DNA from: Tridacna crocea
Taxonomy: Eukaryota > Mollusca > Bivalvia > Cardiida > Cardiidae
Length of the DNA stretch: 64,000 bases
Direction: 5' to 3'
Assembly (NCBI GenBank): GCA_943736015.1
Contig: OX031060.1
Span: forward strand, 1,260,001-1,324,000
Every line of letters begins with the position of its first letter. Position 1 is the first letter of the stretch. Shown here one piece after another: positions 1 to 10,718 of this stretch. The notes below the pieces were generated by a model. The model saw only the letters and a list, made by a program, of their open reading frames with translations. It was not told where the DNA came from and made no database searches. The position numbers were made by a program, and so were the translations under genes.

Positions 1-12
1 TTTGTTTTTTAG

Positions 13-176
13 ACCAGGCTCAGTGATAGTTGATTACGAAGCTGACGTAGTTGATGAACCGGAAGTTACGGCCAATCTGACAGATGCCAACGTAAAGCTT
101 GTGACAGGAGAAAGCACAGTTACAATTGCAAACCAGACAGTGTCAGCAACCTCACTAGAAGTTAATAATGTTACTG
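13..176 (+). CDS. Gene 1 exon: C-terminal half of a SEA-like domain
   Basis: The acceptor is the run tttgttttttag at positions 1-12. One base completes the previous codon, then 54 codons follow, and one base remains before the donor gtaaaa. The peptide begins PGSVIVDYE, which matches the central strand of SEA domains (usually F-x-x-G-S-V-x-V-D-Y). It continues with a Thr/Val/Asn-rich stretch containing three N-x-S/T sequons (NLT, NQT, NVT), as expected for an extracellular region. SEA domains often autoproteolyse, but the G-S-V of this half is followed directly by the strand and the full cleavage fold cannot be judged here. The first half of the domain would lie in an exon to the left. Confidence 0.75.
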
Positions 177-222
177 GTAAAAGCAGCAATTTTTAATATT
201 TCATTATTTTCTCAGAACCTTT

Positions 223-432
223 TAACCCTTTACCACACAATGACAACTTTTAACGGCCCTGAGGAAGACATCTTTTAAAAACATTGTCGGTAACCAGCAT
301 TTTTTCCTTTTCCCACAATGTTTTTTACCCTTCAGAAAACAAAGTTCAAATTTTCAGTTACTTTTATGTTGTCGTCTGCAAATGCTTTTGATTTGTACAA
401 GCCTATAATATTGTTGTTTGATAATAAGTTAA
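223..432 (-). repeat. piggyBac-like MITE copy
   Basis: Starts ttaaccctttaccacacaatg and ends ttgtttgataataagttaa. The hairpin arms are partly deleted (acattgtcggtaaccagc). Lies in the intron after the SEA exon. The orientation convention for this family: + means the arm cttctttctcagg is at the right end. Confidence 0.7.
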
Positions 433-980
433 ATTCAACATGTTTTCAAGCAACTTTGAGTACATTTTGATTAAAATGAAAATGAAAAGGGGCAGTTACT
501 AGTTTTGATTCGCAAGAATAGTCATCTGGTTCTCTTATAGGAACAGTCTCATCAAATTTTCATTGCTAGTATTAGAATAGAGAAATAAACCCAAGCTTTC
601 TTTGCTTAATTAGTTTGCAGTCTGATCACAATGATGCAGTCTGGTCCAAACAACCCTTTGAAACAACCATCTTGTATGTCTATCTTCAAAGTACCAGTGA
701 TACCTAATCACTTGATAGGAGTTGATCGAACTGAGTTGGATTTGATAACCAGACTGGACCAAATCAAAACAGAACCAACCTGATACCTGGATTGGACAAT
801 TCTTCTGTATAAACTTGTATGGATCAATCAAGACTTATCAGTATACCATGGCCACTTCCTACAAATGTGTTGGTCTGTTAGTACTTTCAGCACTATGATT
901 TTTCTCTTTTTTTCACACCAAAGCCTTACAGTTAATTTTTTTCTCAATCTGTTTTAGGTTTGGTTAGCACTCTATAGGCT
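433..980. other. Intronic sequence, no recognised feature
   Basis: Between gene 1 exons 13-176 and 1473-1578. No coding exon with matching phase was found. 620-830 repeats the words ctgatc, tggtcc and accag with weak dyad symmetry, but I cannot assign it to an element. Confidence 0.3.
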
Positions 981-1152
981 TACCCTTTATCAGACCCTAA
1001 AATTCTAGCTTCGTCCAATTTGAAAGCGTTTGCAGATGACAATTTAATCATAGATCAAATGGTTACCTGCATTTTCTCCTTTTCCCGCAATGTTTTCAAC
1101 AGGCTTCTTCCTCAGGGTCGTTAAAAGTTGGCATTGTGTGGTAAAAGGTTAA
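981..1152 (+). repeat. piggyBac-like MITE copy, left hairpin arm deleted
   Basis: Right half is well preserved (cctgcattttctccttttcccgcaatg, then cttcttcctcagggtcg, and the end ggtaaaaggttaa). The left half of the hairpin is missing. Confidence 0.7.
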
Positions 1153-1180
1153 GACTTTACCACAAGTGAGAGACCTTTCT

Positions 1181-1390
1181 TTAACTCTTTACCCAGAGAC
1201 AAAATTTTATACTGGTCCAAATTGAAAGCAAATGCCGACAACAAAATTAATGTGACTCAAACATTTGAAATAATGTTCTGGGAAGCAAGGAAAATGGTGG
1301 TTACCAGCATTTTCTTCTTTTCCCACAAAGTTTTCGAAAGGCTTCTTTCTCAGAGTCGTGAAAATCAGGGATGGTTTGGTCAAGAGTCAA
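1181..1390 (+). repeat. piggyBac-like MITE copy
   Basis: Begins ttaactctttacccagagac and ends tggtcaagagtcaa. It is 82 bp upstream of the EGF-like exon of gene 1. Confidence 0.7.
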
Positions 1391-1472
1391 AAATGAAGTC
1401 ATATTTTTTAGTGTGTTCTCTGAAAGTACCAAGTGATTAAATGGAATAATCATTATTTTGCTTGAATTGTAG

Positions 1473-1578
1473 TTACCAATGAAACAGTGTCAAGTAGTGT
1501 GTGTGAACTTTTTACCGCCTCGGGAGGGTGTCAGTCAGGCTACTCATGTGTTGTTGTCAACGGAAAAGCAGCTTGCGA
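1473..1578 (+). CDS. Gene 1 exon: cysteine-rich EGF-like segment
   Basis: Acceptor gaattgtag, donor gtaagtgg. The phase joins exactly to exon 13-176 (G + TT = Val). The exon encodes one NET sequon and then four cysteines spaced C-x8-C-x5-C-x8-C, with Gly-Tyr before the third, like the first part of an EGF-like module. A single EGF-like unit after SEA and before the membrane is a common layout in SEA-EGF transmembrane proteins. The last two bases (GA) are completed by the following micro-exon. The six-cysteine EGF pattern is not complete, so this may be a shortened or divergent module. Confidence 0.75.
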
Positions 1579-2164
1579 GTAAGTGGTGTTCTGAGCTTCC
1601 TTATTAACAAGAAGAAGTCTAGGAACATCTTCACTGCCTTCTGTAAATATTGTAATATTAGCCAAATTAGGACACATTATAGTACCTCCTTATCAGCTGA
1701 TGTTTTAGACTCATCCATATCTAAAACAACAGACAACGAATCAGATGTGACTGAAATTTGCTATTTTTTTTTAAACTTTATTGTCCACGTGAAAACGCTG
1801 CATGAGGGTTGTGGCTATCCCTCAATGCGCCTTACAATTTGGTATTAGTCATCTGTGTTAGTAATTGAAGACATTAAACAAAAATCGTAAATACAGATTC
1901 TAGATTTTTTACACCTATTATTGTATTCCTATTTTGCTATGTTTTCAAAGACATAAAGATTTTAATACTAGTATAGCTATTTGCATTTGTGAGAAGAATT
2001 TATCGCTAGAAATGTAGAAAACATTGTGGTAGAAGGAAAAATGTGCTGTAGATACTACCAGCATTTCCTTCATTTCCCAAAGTGTTTAAAAAAGCCTTCC
2101 TCTTCCGGATTGTTATAATTTCAGATTGTTTAGTAACAGAGTACAGTGACGGATGTTATTTTGT

Positions 2165-2545
2165 TCCCTACTTTTGACATTCTATCAATCAAGAGTTGAT
2201 TTGACGTATTGTTAATTGTAGTTTAATCTGACATTTCGTTGATCAAGAGTTGATTTTATTTATCGCAAGTTGATTTGACCAGGGATCATATATGTGTTTA
2301 TACAATCCCTTATTTTACATATTATTGATCCAGAGTTATTTTGACATTCTCTTGAACAAGAATTGATCTTACATTTGTTCATATAGAGTCTACCTGAAAT
2401 TTTGATGACCAAGAGTTGATTTGACGTTCACTTAATCAAAAGTTGATTTTATACTGTTGTTAGGTGTGGTCTGATCTGACATTATTTTGATCAGGAGTTG
2501 ATCTGACATTTTTTATGATCAAAAGTTGATCTTGGATCCAAACTA
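2165..2545 (+). repeat. Degenerate tandem repeat built on atcaagagttgatttgac
   Basis: Variants of an 18-bp word recur near 2188, 2238, 2260, 2327, 2353, 2409, 2436, 2490 and 2518. The word contains the dyad atcaa...ttgat. Spacing is irregular (20-65 bp), suggesting an old array decayed by indels. It sits between the EGF exon and the micro-exon of gene 1. Confidence 0.5.
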
Positions 2546-2711
2546 ATCGACATTTCAAGATTGGATATTTATGAAAAGTGTTCGCTGTGATTGATATATG
2601 CTCTTAAAGAAATAGTACAATAAATAACCCAACATTTGATTTTAAGTCAACATACTCAGTTACCCACAGGTAATTCTTTTTTTTTTTTTTATCTTTTTTT
2701 TTATCTTTCAG

Positions 2712-2728
2712 GCCGGACAAAATTTCAA
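2712..2728 (+). CDS. Gene 1 micro-exon of 17 nt
   Basis: It lies between a strong acceptor (long T tract then tttatctttcag) and donor gtaagat. It fits exactly between its neighbours: its first base completes GAG, five codons give Pro-Asp-Lys-Ile-Ser, and its last base A is completed to AGT by the transmembrane exon. Skipping it would shift the reading frame, because 17 is not a multiple of three. It forms the short linker between the cysteine-rich segment and the membrane helix. Supported by splice signals and phase only; no transcript data. Confidence 0.65.
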
Positions 2729-3179
2729 GTAAGATATTTCCTTTACTGTAAAATTTCAGCGTAGCCCATTTTCTTCCTGCCTATGTTTTTGTAGATTAAA
2801 ATGATTTATTTCATGCTTTCTGGTAGGTTATCGAGAAATAACGGTGAAATATTTTTGGATATTTCATGGTTATGAGTTGTGACCAGTGAACAACAAGTTA
2901 CCTGGTTAAAATGGCTATGCCTCTTAGCCCGATGGAAACATGACGTAATTTACCCTATAATACTCAGTTGCTTTTTTTTGTCGTCTGCATATGCTTTCGA
3001 TTTGGACATGCCAAAAATTTTGTCGTTTGGTAATGTCTCCCCCTCTTTTTTTTCTCTATTTTTTGAGCTATTCAATTATTTTCCCTACTCGTTTTTCGTA
3101 TGCTCTGTAACTCGAAACAGTTTTCAGATATTTTGATGAAATTTAATCTATTCATAAAGAACCATGAGACGAAGTGTCA

Positions 3180-3440
3180 TGCACAAGATCCATAACTCTG
3201 AGTGACTGGTAGTTCTTTTTTTTTTTTGTTATTTTCCTTTTATTATTTTCCTTTCTTCTTTTCACACACACTCCATAACCCAAGAACCTTTTCAGATGTT
3301 TTGATAAAACTTCATACATTCGTTAAGCACCATGAGACGAAGTGTCATGACACCAAAAAGGGCGCGATACATCTGTATTTTTCAAGACAAACAAGTTCTC
3401 GTTTATCAAACTGGCAAAGATTGCAGATGTTTTGATGATA
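3180..3440 (+). repeat. Short direct duplication in intron
   Basis: 3115-3180 and 3285-3350 share the order ttttcagat(a/g)ttttgat(g/a)aaa, then accatgagacgaagtgtcatg, and a third ttgcagatgttttgatga is at 3421. This is a diverged direct repeat of about 170 bp just before the transmembrane exon. No coding content is recognised. Confidence 0.4.
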
Positions 3441-3483
3441 GATATGAATAGCAAGATCAAATTCATTATTTATCTCTTTTCAG

Positions 3484-3631
3484 GTGGTATTGCTCTTGTT
3501 TTAGCCATTGCAATCGGATTGCCAGTATTTCTCATTCTTGTGCTGATATTTATTGGTCTTGTACTTCGGGCTGCAAGGATAAAGAAACTCGAGAGAAAGA
3601 AAGAATCCAAATTAACTACCAATTCACATAG
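3484..3631 (+). CDS. Gene 1 exon: transmembrane helix and stop-transfer segment
   Basis: Acceptor tctcttttcag, donor gtttgt. The exon encodes a run of about 27 hydrophobic residues (from GIALVLAIAIG to LIFIGLVL) followed at once by a basic stop-transfer stretch, RAARIKKLERKK. This orients the SEA/EGF part outside and the tail inside the cell. It ends with AG, which the next coding exon completes to AGA (Arg). Confidence 0.8.
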
Positions 3632-3913
3632 GTTTGTATCTAATTTTAACAAAAAGAGAAACATTTGATACTTTTAAACTTCTTGAATTTGGGAAGCAAT
3701 GTAATATCTACAAAGCCCCTGATATTTTATCTGTCATGTCATGTATGCATTGCTAGGCACATCTGAATTTTATTATGGATACATGGGAAATGAAAAAGAA
3801 ATATGTATATAGCAAACTATTTACAGAGAATATAGGTGTGTAAATAGACACAATTTGTGCAGGCTGACCTGGGGCAAAACATTTTGCCATTTTTATGCAT
3901 GTCCATGCACCAT

Positions 3914-4123
3914 TTAACTCATTACCAAACAACAATTTTTTTAGTTTTTCCAAATGGAAATCATTTCCAGACGACAAATTAAAAGTGACTGAAAATTTGA
4001 AATTTGTTTTGTGAAGGGTAGAAAACATTGTGGGAAAAGGAGAAAATGCCGTTTACCACAGTGTTTTCTAAAGGCTTTTTTCTCAGGGTAGTTAAAAATA
4101 GGGATTGTGTGGTAATGGGTTAA
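3914..4123 (+). repeat. piggyBac-like MITE copy
   Basis: Complete ends (ttaactcattaccaaacaac and tgtggtaatgggttaa). The left arm gtagaaaacattgtgggaaa is intact and the right arm is shortened by deletion. Confidence 0.75.
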
Positions 4124-6205
4124 GGACAAAATTATTCTTACATTTTCTGCATGTCAAAGGACCATAATGCCTTATGATTCAGTCAGTTGGTAGACAAATT
4201 GGATTTTGTAAAATCACACTTATAAGAGAATTTGGTTGTTTAATTACCAAGCAAGTTATTCACTTAAGGAATGAAGATAATTTTATTTTTTTCTTGGACG
4301 TATGACAAAAAAAACCTAATCACACTGTGGTTTCATACAAAAGTATAATTAGGTTTTCTTTTCATACCTCCATGAAAAAAAAAAATAAACATGGCCAACT
4401 TTATCATGCAAATCAAACCCGGTAACTGTTATTTGACCGCTATGTAAGCCAATTGAATTATGAGAGTTTGATCCCTTTTGGCCGTGAAATAGATCACATA
4501 CGGAATTATATATTGACTGGCGATCTCTGCAAACCCTTTGCACTTATAACCCGAATTTCACGCTTCGAGTGTAGAGGGTTTCAATTTATTGGAAAACAAC
4601 TCTGCGGGATATCTGGGGTTGTAAATTACTGGGGTACCAAAACTTGTAGGATTTGTTTTCCTTTCAGGTCTTACAATTTGGTCTACCTCAAATTTTACCG
4701 AAAGCACGTGTTTGAAAAATTATGGTCACCTATAGAAATGCTTTTGACCAGCATTTGCTCTTTTTCAAGCAATGTTGTCATGCCTTAATTGATACAAATT
4801 GAATAATTTGAGCCATATTTATTATGTTGTCTACAACTGCTTTAAATATTGGGGCAGTCATATATTGCCAGTTCCTGAAGAGTTAAAAAAAGAAAAATAT
4901 CCGCAGTACAAGTTTCTTATGATGAGACTAAAGAAATGTAACAGCATATGTTTACTGCATCTTTGGAATTTTATATCTGATTTTTTTTTTATCATGATTT
5001 TGAATTCAGTCTCTGATATTTTTATTGATTTATTAAGAAAAATGGTACAACAGTAAAAATACTTCGGTTGGATATATTTCTGAATAGCTGCCCACAAAGT
5101 TAAGGATATTATGAAGAGGCTTCTCTTGTTACAATGTTTTTGAAAACATTAATTTCCAACCCGTAGCATAGAGCTATTACATAGTCAGAAGACGGCATTT
5201 TATTGTAATTGTTTTGCATAGCATCGTCACAAATACATGTACGTACATGTATATTAGGCTGGGGAAAGTGTGGTGGTAGATCAGACCACACTGGTATCGT
5301 CTGATCTATCATAAACAAACCAACCGCATACAAATTGTACTTTTTAACCTTTATGTTCTATAGGTCAGTTCTGTTTAAAATAATTTCGTCATTTTTTTAG
5401 AAGAAGTCAGTGGTTTTGTGAGCACACGGTAAACATAAATCAGCCTGCACAATATTGTTGGAAAATCAAAATTATCTTCAGGGAAGTCAGAAAGCTTATT
5501 TATTGTTCTTTAATATGGCGTAGTTTTCAGTCATTTAGAAAATACATTTTTAGCCCTTTTTACACTTTTTTAAAGCAAATATCGTATTTTCTTTCTTTTT
5601 CCCTGATCGTTTGCATTGTGCCGTTCTCCGATGATGACCGAGTCTCACTGTTAGATAAGACGTCTATCGGGTATCTTGATTGGTGTTACGTAATGGTATA
5701 CATTGATACATTTATACGGGGGTAATCGGAAAGAAAGTATCAGGAAAAAAATCAGACTTCTTTAGGGAGAGGAACTATATAAGCTCTGATGCTTTCGTTT
5801 CAATCCTTTTCGCAATACATGTTGTTGTAAATGAATGATGTTATTATATTGAATAAATTAAAACTAAATGTTTAAACTAAGATCAGACTTTTTTATGAGA
5901 TTATTTAAAGGATTTAAAGTCAAGTTTAACAACATTTTGTATAAGGAAGTCCAATATGCCGCCTTCTCTCTTTAGCTCTTACCTGCATATGTGTGATGAT
6001 TAATGCATTTCCAAAAGTATTTTATGGCGATAGCTCACATATTCAGATTTCCTCGCTATTTTCAATCTGATCACATGTATTTTCTCCCTCTCATGTGTTT
6101 TCAAAAGTCAATGATTTAAAACCTTTTCCCATATGGAGAACTTTTTGACTTCACCAACTTAGAAAAAAAACAATTTCAGAAAATAAATCAAATGTAGCTA
6201 AATTG
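4124..6205. other. Gene 1 intron, unassigned
   Basis: AT-rich with T and A runs. I see no exon that fits the required phase and no complete mobile element. 5240-5330 contains a weak dyad, gaccacactggtatcgtctgatc. A short open stretch between an acceptor and donor at 5401-5428 fails the phase test. Confidence 0.3.
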
Positions 6206-6207
6206 AT

Positions 6208-6345
6208 ATTCTTAACTTTAAAAGAGTAGAAAACATTGTAGGAAAAGGTATCAATACTGGATATTGGTATTTCTCCTTTTCTCACAATGTTTACAAAAGG
6301 TTTTATGCAGGACCGTTGAAATTCGGGAGTGTGCTGTACGGGTCA
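6208..6345 (+). repeat. Decayed piggyBac-like MITE copy
   Basis: Central part recognisable: gagtagaaaacattgtaggaaaagg, then ttggtatttctccttttctcacaatg. Both ends are decayed. Confidence 0.5.
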
Positions 6346-7913
6346 CATCAATACTCCCAAAACGCAAATTGTTTTCTGCTGATTTCAGTCATATATTGAT
6401 ACGTCAATTTTTTTAAGCCAAAAGAATTTCGACACATAAAATAAATCCGATTGGATTCAGGATCAGACTGCTTGTTTTGTACAGTTACTGGTCTATTGAC
6501 TGCATAATTATTATAATGATCCAATAGTACAACGAATTCAATCTTCTTTAGAAATAAAGAAAAAAAAAAGAAATAAAAATGCAAATTGAAATTATTTTCC
6601 AAAAAGAATTAAAAAAGACGATGCTGGGAAGATAATGGTTTTTACAAATCTCTTAAAAGTTTTCACTGATGCAAATAATATACACGTTCATGTATAAAAA
6701 TGATAAATACAGTCATTATATATTTGGACAATGTGTAAAAACAGGATCCAGATTTAACAAAACAATATAGACAAGGTTATCATGTCATCAGTTCTTATCT
6801 TCCCTTTATCCGTTGCTAAATCTTTTCACCCAGTCTTAAAATCTCACTTAGCTCGATACAGCATTTTTTATACAAAAAATAGCGATAGTGTCGTTTTTAA
6901 ACTAAAATGGACGCAAGATCTCAATTTAACAAATGTAAACGAATACTTTGATCATAATCACAACAAAATATAGACTACTTCAAGACGTTATAGATTTTTT
7001 TCTTGTAATTCATTTTTATGTTATTTAGCGTCAAAAACGGCGCAAGAGCAAATTTCTTAAACCTATCTATAGAAATAAGAAGGAGAATGGGTCAGTAACT
7101 TTAAATCAAAATGGACGCAACTTCCCATTTTGCTACAGGAATTAAAATTATATTGAAGTAAAGTAGAGATATTACAGAATACTTCAAGACGTTATAGATT
7201 TTAATCCTTTTAGAAGAAAAATGTGTTTTAGTCGATCAAAAAATTTTTCCTTCTGAATCCTATATGACAGGCCGTTATCGGAAATCCTTTCGGACCAGAT
7301 AATCGATAAGTTCCAAGGAAAGTAACTCTTGCTCGACCTGCAGCTGAAAGTTGGGGATGATTCTCCTCATTCCTTATGATTTAATATTTCAGACAACATA
7401 CACCCTCGGAAATAACTCAAACTGCATTCATTTGCTTTAGTTTTAAATCTAATGTTGGAGTTTCTTAAGCCCCTTCCACTCATATTTTTATGGCGCAAGA
7501 ACACAATAGGGACGCAGTTTTTAGATCCCCAATATGGAAAATTAACCAATAGAACAAAAGTAAATGAGCAAAGCAGCGTGTAGGACCCGCAAAAGTAACT
7601 TTCAGCAATTGTAGTTCCGGCTCAAAGTGTTTTTTTTTTTTTGTCATGGAGCTATGATTTTTTTTTTTTTCAGCCAATCGGAACTCGCCAATCGAATTTG
7701 TCCCAAAACCAACTGAATAAAAGGTTAAGATGGTTTTTGAAGATAGAGAAAATTTAGAAAACACAAAAAGTTTTGACCTATGTCAGCACGGATTGTGCAG
7801 GCCGACATGGGTTAGTGCTTTTTGCAGATGCATTGAACCTGCCTTCACAGAGCATGGTTATGTTGTTGTAGTTATTTGTCTGTCTGGCTCTCTCTTTCAT
7901 TTTTTCAACTTTG
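6346..7913. other. Gene 1 intron, partly repetitive
   Basis: 6945-7000 and 7140-7200 share acttcaagacgttatagattttt together with nearby aaaatggacgcaa, so a segment of roughly 200 bp is duplicated. 7784-7815 holds a copy of a short palindromic repeat (atgtcagcacggattgtgcaggccgacatgg). No exon seen. Confidence 0.35.
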
Positions 7914-8142
7914 ACACTTTACCAAATGACAAAATTTTAGACAGGTCCGAATTGAAAGCACTTGCAGACAACAAAATAAACGTAATTCAAAAATTGAAAT
8001 TTGTTTCCGGCAGGTTAGAAATCCTTTTGGGAAAAGGAGAAAATGCTGTACCAGTTACCAGCATTTTCTCCTTTTCTCACAAGGTTTTTATACAGGCTTT
8101 GCCTGAGGGACATAAAAAGAGGGGTTGGTTGGTAAAAGGTTA
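7914..8142 (+). repeat. piggyBac-like MITE copy abutting a gene 1 acceptor
   Basis: Nearly full length, with both hairpin arms (gggaaaaggagaaaatgctg and cagcattttctccttttctc). Its right TIR ends 14 nt before the exon at 8157. Confidence 0.8.
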
Positions 8143-8156
8143 CCACTATGTTTCAG

Positions 8157-8446
8157 ATCACGGTCTAGTGATAGCAAGCAAGTGTTTCCTCCAGTGTCAC
8201 CCTATGGTGGTATATCTAGCTGGAACGAGGGTGCATATGTAACCAGTTACCCCAACCTTTATAAGAGCAGCCAATCTAGCAGTTACAAAAACAGCTATGA
8301 CAGTCATGGAAAACAACATCATCACAAAAAACATCACAAACATCATCACCACAGTAAACATGTACACAGAAAATATGACAGTGATTACAAGTATTCATCT
8401 GATAAGCACTATACAAATAACAGACGGGAAACACTGCAGAATTATG
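8157..8446 (+). CDS. Gene 1 exon: cytoplasmic tail with histidine-rich tract
   Basis: Acceptor accactatgtttcag, donor gtatgt. The exon is open throughout and phase-matched on both sides. It encodes a Ser/Tyr-rich low-complexity tail. In its second half is a tract of roughly 20 residues dominated by His and Lys, with runs such as QHHHKKHHKHHHHSKH. The tract could bind metal ions or act as a pH-sensitive basic patch; this is inference. Several Tyr residues in Ser/Asn contexts might be phosphorylation sites. The exon begins only 14 nt after the end of a MITE copy (7914-8142), so the mobile element supplies most of the sequence just upstream of the splice acceptor. Confidence 0.8.
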
Positions 8447-8951
8447 GTATGTGAAAATATTTGTTTATTCACAACATATAAAGGATCTGAAACTAGTTCA
8501 TGTATGATGTAAAATTTTATCAAATGAATCTAGGGAAAATGTTAGCATGATAATATTTCATCTAAAAGAGTTTCATAGAATTTTATTAAATGAGTTTAGG
8601 GAAAATGTTAGCATAAAAACATTTTATCTAGAAAAGTTTAATAAAATTTTATCTCAAACCCTAACGAATGTCAGATTCTTTTTTTATCACATAACAATGT
8701 TTCACAAATTTTAGCTCAGAAGATGCAAAGCTGTCTTTCAGTTAGCGGCCATTTATTATCTGTTAAACCAATTCAGTTTTATAAAATACGCACAAAATGA
8801 TGTCAAAAGTGACGTCACACAATTGTGATATCAAATGTGTACAAGACATATCCTCATTTTTTTATAAGTTTTGTGTTTTTATTGCTCTGTGTTGTTAGGC
8901 CCGGAGGCAAGGCAATAATGTTGAGGTAAAACATTTTGGAACAATATGCTT
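8447..8951. other. Gene 1 intron with small direct duplication
   Basis: 8512-8570 and 8570-8640 are a diverged tandem duplication (attttatcaaatgaatctagggaaaatgttagcat and a close copy). Otherwise nothing recognised. Confidence 0.35.
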
Positions 8952-9177
8952 TGATTCCTTAGCAGACAACAAAATTTATGCCTTGTCCAAATTGAAAGCA
9001 TTTGCAGACCACAATTTTAGCGTGGCTCAATGGTGCAACTTTTCTTTGATAGGATAGAAAACATTGTTTGAAAAGGAGAAAATGCTGGTTACCAGCATTT
9101 TCTCCTTTTCCCATGATGTTTTCATGAGGCTTCTTTCCCAGGGTTGTTAAAACTCTGCAGTGTATAGTAAAAGGTTT
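8952..9177 (+). repeat. piggyBac-like MITE copy with strong hairpin
   Basis: Arms aaaaggagaaaatgctgg and ccagcattttctcctttt are perfect complements. Ends are eroded (attccttagcagacaac; atagtaaaaggttt). Confidence 0.8.
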
Positions 9178-9580
9178 GATTTTGCCCTCACAGGGTTTGC
9201 TGTTTTGGATAACGTGCGCTTGTCTTTTCATGGTTCCTATACAGAACATTGTTTTACACACTTTGTATGTAACACTTATGGGCAGAAGTGGGATAATGAC
9301 AGTTGCTGAACTGAAATTACCTAAAAGAATATCTGAAAAAAAGCTTTTGGTCCTTTATCCTTTAATGTCATGTCATTTGGTAGAGTTAACGCCGTCTTGC
9401 TGTAAATCAGACCCCACGCATATTGCTGAAAAGGTAGAAGTTATCCAACAGTGAATGGTCATGATCAGACTGCACATCATTTACAATCTGATCTGAATCT
9501 ATAATGTCTGCAAGAACACTGTATGTTGTCATTAAGACGAAGAATTATGAATTTTATTTATTTCATAAAACCTTTTTCAG

Positions 9581-9642
9581 CATACGATAACAGAGCTGCA
9601 GACTTTGACTCAGTAATGGCCGACACATATGTCAGATCTCCA
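9581..9642 (+). CDS. Gene 1 exon: penultimate exon, tail
   Basis: Acceptor cctttttcag, donor gtaagt. Its first two bases complete GCA (Ala). It then gives 20 codons beginning YDNRAADFDSVMADTY and ends exactly on a codon. Acidic and tyrosine-containing, unlike the basic histidine tract before it. Confidence 0.75.
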
Positions 9643-9656
9643 GTAAGTTACAATTC

Positions 9657-9862
9657 TTAACCTTTAACCAAACCTAAGCTTTAATGGCTCTGAGGAAAGA
9701 TGCTTTTGAAACCATTGTGGGTAATGAAGAAAATGGTGATAAGTCAGCAATTTCTCTTTTTCTGACACTGTTTTCAACCTAATCAGAAATAAAGATAAAA
9801 ATCTGTCTGCATATGCTCTCAATTTGGACCAGTCTAGGAATGTGTTGTTTGGTAAAGGGTTA
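9657..9862 (-). repeat. piggyBac-like MITE copy
   Basis: Runs from cttaacctttaaccaaacc to tttggtaaagggttaa. Inserted 14 nt after the donor of gene 1 exon 9581-9642. The hairpin arms have diverged. Confidence 0.7.
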
Positions 9863-10168
9863 ATGAGCTAAAATCTTGAGCTTTATTCGTATCAGATCTA
9901 TCATTATTTACTCATCACAGTACATTAGAACTTCGAAATGACTTCTTGAACAACCACATTTCAAGAAATAATGACAAGTCATAAAGGGAGAGATCACTTT
10001 CTTGTACAAAACTATTTTTTTAAAGACCTGAAATGCTTTCTTCTTTATTTATGTACATGTATGTGTTTATTCATGAACCAAAAGGATATTTTTCAAGTTG
10101 TATGCCGCCAATATGCTTTGTGGGGTAAAGAAAATACAATTTATGATCTTTTTTTCTGTATTTTTCAG

Positions 10169-10183
10169 TATGACTATGCTTGA
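10169..10183 (+). CDS. Gene 1 last coding exon, Tyr-Asp-Tyr-Ala-stop
   Basis: Acceptor tgtatttttcag, then TAT GAC TAT GCT TGA in phase 0 with the previous exon. The protein ends Y-D-Y-A. The 3' UTR runs to the AATAAA at 10290-10295, about 105 nt after the stop, a normal spacing for a short UTR. Confidence 0.7.
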   Translation, partial: YDYA

Positions 10184-10289
10184 TGATGGTTCGAAGGAAA
10201 GTCAATCTTTCAGACAAATGAGGCAACAGGTTCTGCCATAGCAAAAACTAAATGACAACAGATAGGATCATTATAAATACCTAGACTGG

Positions 10290-10295
10290 AATAAA
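10290..10295 (+). promoter_or_regulatory. Polyadenylation signal of gene 1
   Basis: Canonical AATAAA, 107 nt after the TGA stop of gene 1. It lies before the next MITE copy, which starts near 10315. Confidence 0.6.
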
Positions 10296-10314
10296 GGCAT
10301 AACTCAAACTTTTA

Positions 10315-10547
10315 TCACCTTACCAAGCAAGAAAATTTTTGACTGATCCAAACTGAAAACTCAAAATATCTACAGACATAGATTAATTTGTGTTCAATTT
10401 GTCAGATTTGTCTTTGCTAGCAAAGAAAACGTGGTGCAAAACGGTAAAAATGCCTAAAACCTGCATTTTCTCCTTTTCCCAGGATATTTTTCAAAAGGCT
10501 TTTTTTAGGAGGTCCTTAAAGTCCTTGATTGTGTCATGATAGAGTTA
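10315..10547 (+). repeat. piggyBac-like MITE copy just downstream of gene 1
   Basis: Starts atcaccttaccaagcaag and ends tcatgatagagtta. It lies about 20 nt after the gene 1 polyadenylation signal, so it may overlap the cleavage/downstream region. Confidence 0.65.
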
Positions 10548-10718
10548 TATCCTTTTTATATTTTCAGGTTTTTGCCATTTAAACAAGTACATAACAACAG
10601 GTTGAATTATATGTTTATAAATAACCTTGCCTAAAAAAGGGAATAGTCAGACCTATAAGTGCCTTTTAAAGTGTTACTTACATTTAGGGGGCCACTGTAG
10701 ATCAAGTTCAGACTGCAC

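Larger units (their letters stand above)
1..10295 (+). other. Gene 1 locus (3' part): SEA/EGF-like single-pass membrane protein
   Basis: Seven exons can be joined with matching phases: 13-176, 1473-1578, 2712-2728, 3484-3631, 8157-8446, 9581-9642 and 10169-10183. Each has an AG acceptor and, except the last, a GT donor. They give 802 nt of coding sequence, about 267 residues, starting inside the protein. Order: end of a SEA-like fold, a four-cysteine EGF-like segment, a short juxtamembrane linker, one transmembrane helix and a cytoplasmic tail of about 170 residues. The 5' exons lie left of the window. An extra exon in the 4.5-kb intron 3632-8156 cannot be excluded. Family name and function are unknown; surface adhesion or mucin-like roles are only inference. 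Confidence 0.8.

Noticed and set aside
5401..5428. 28-nt open stretch between acceptor and donor in gene 1 intron
   Set aside because: It would end in phase 0 while the next exon (8157) needs one base from a two-base carry-over, so it breaks the frame.
7730..8242. 170-codon + strand frame
   Set aside because: It runs through a MITE copy and into the real gene 1 exon in a different frame; not a gene.
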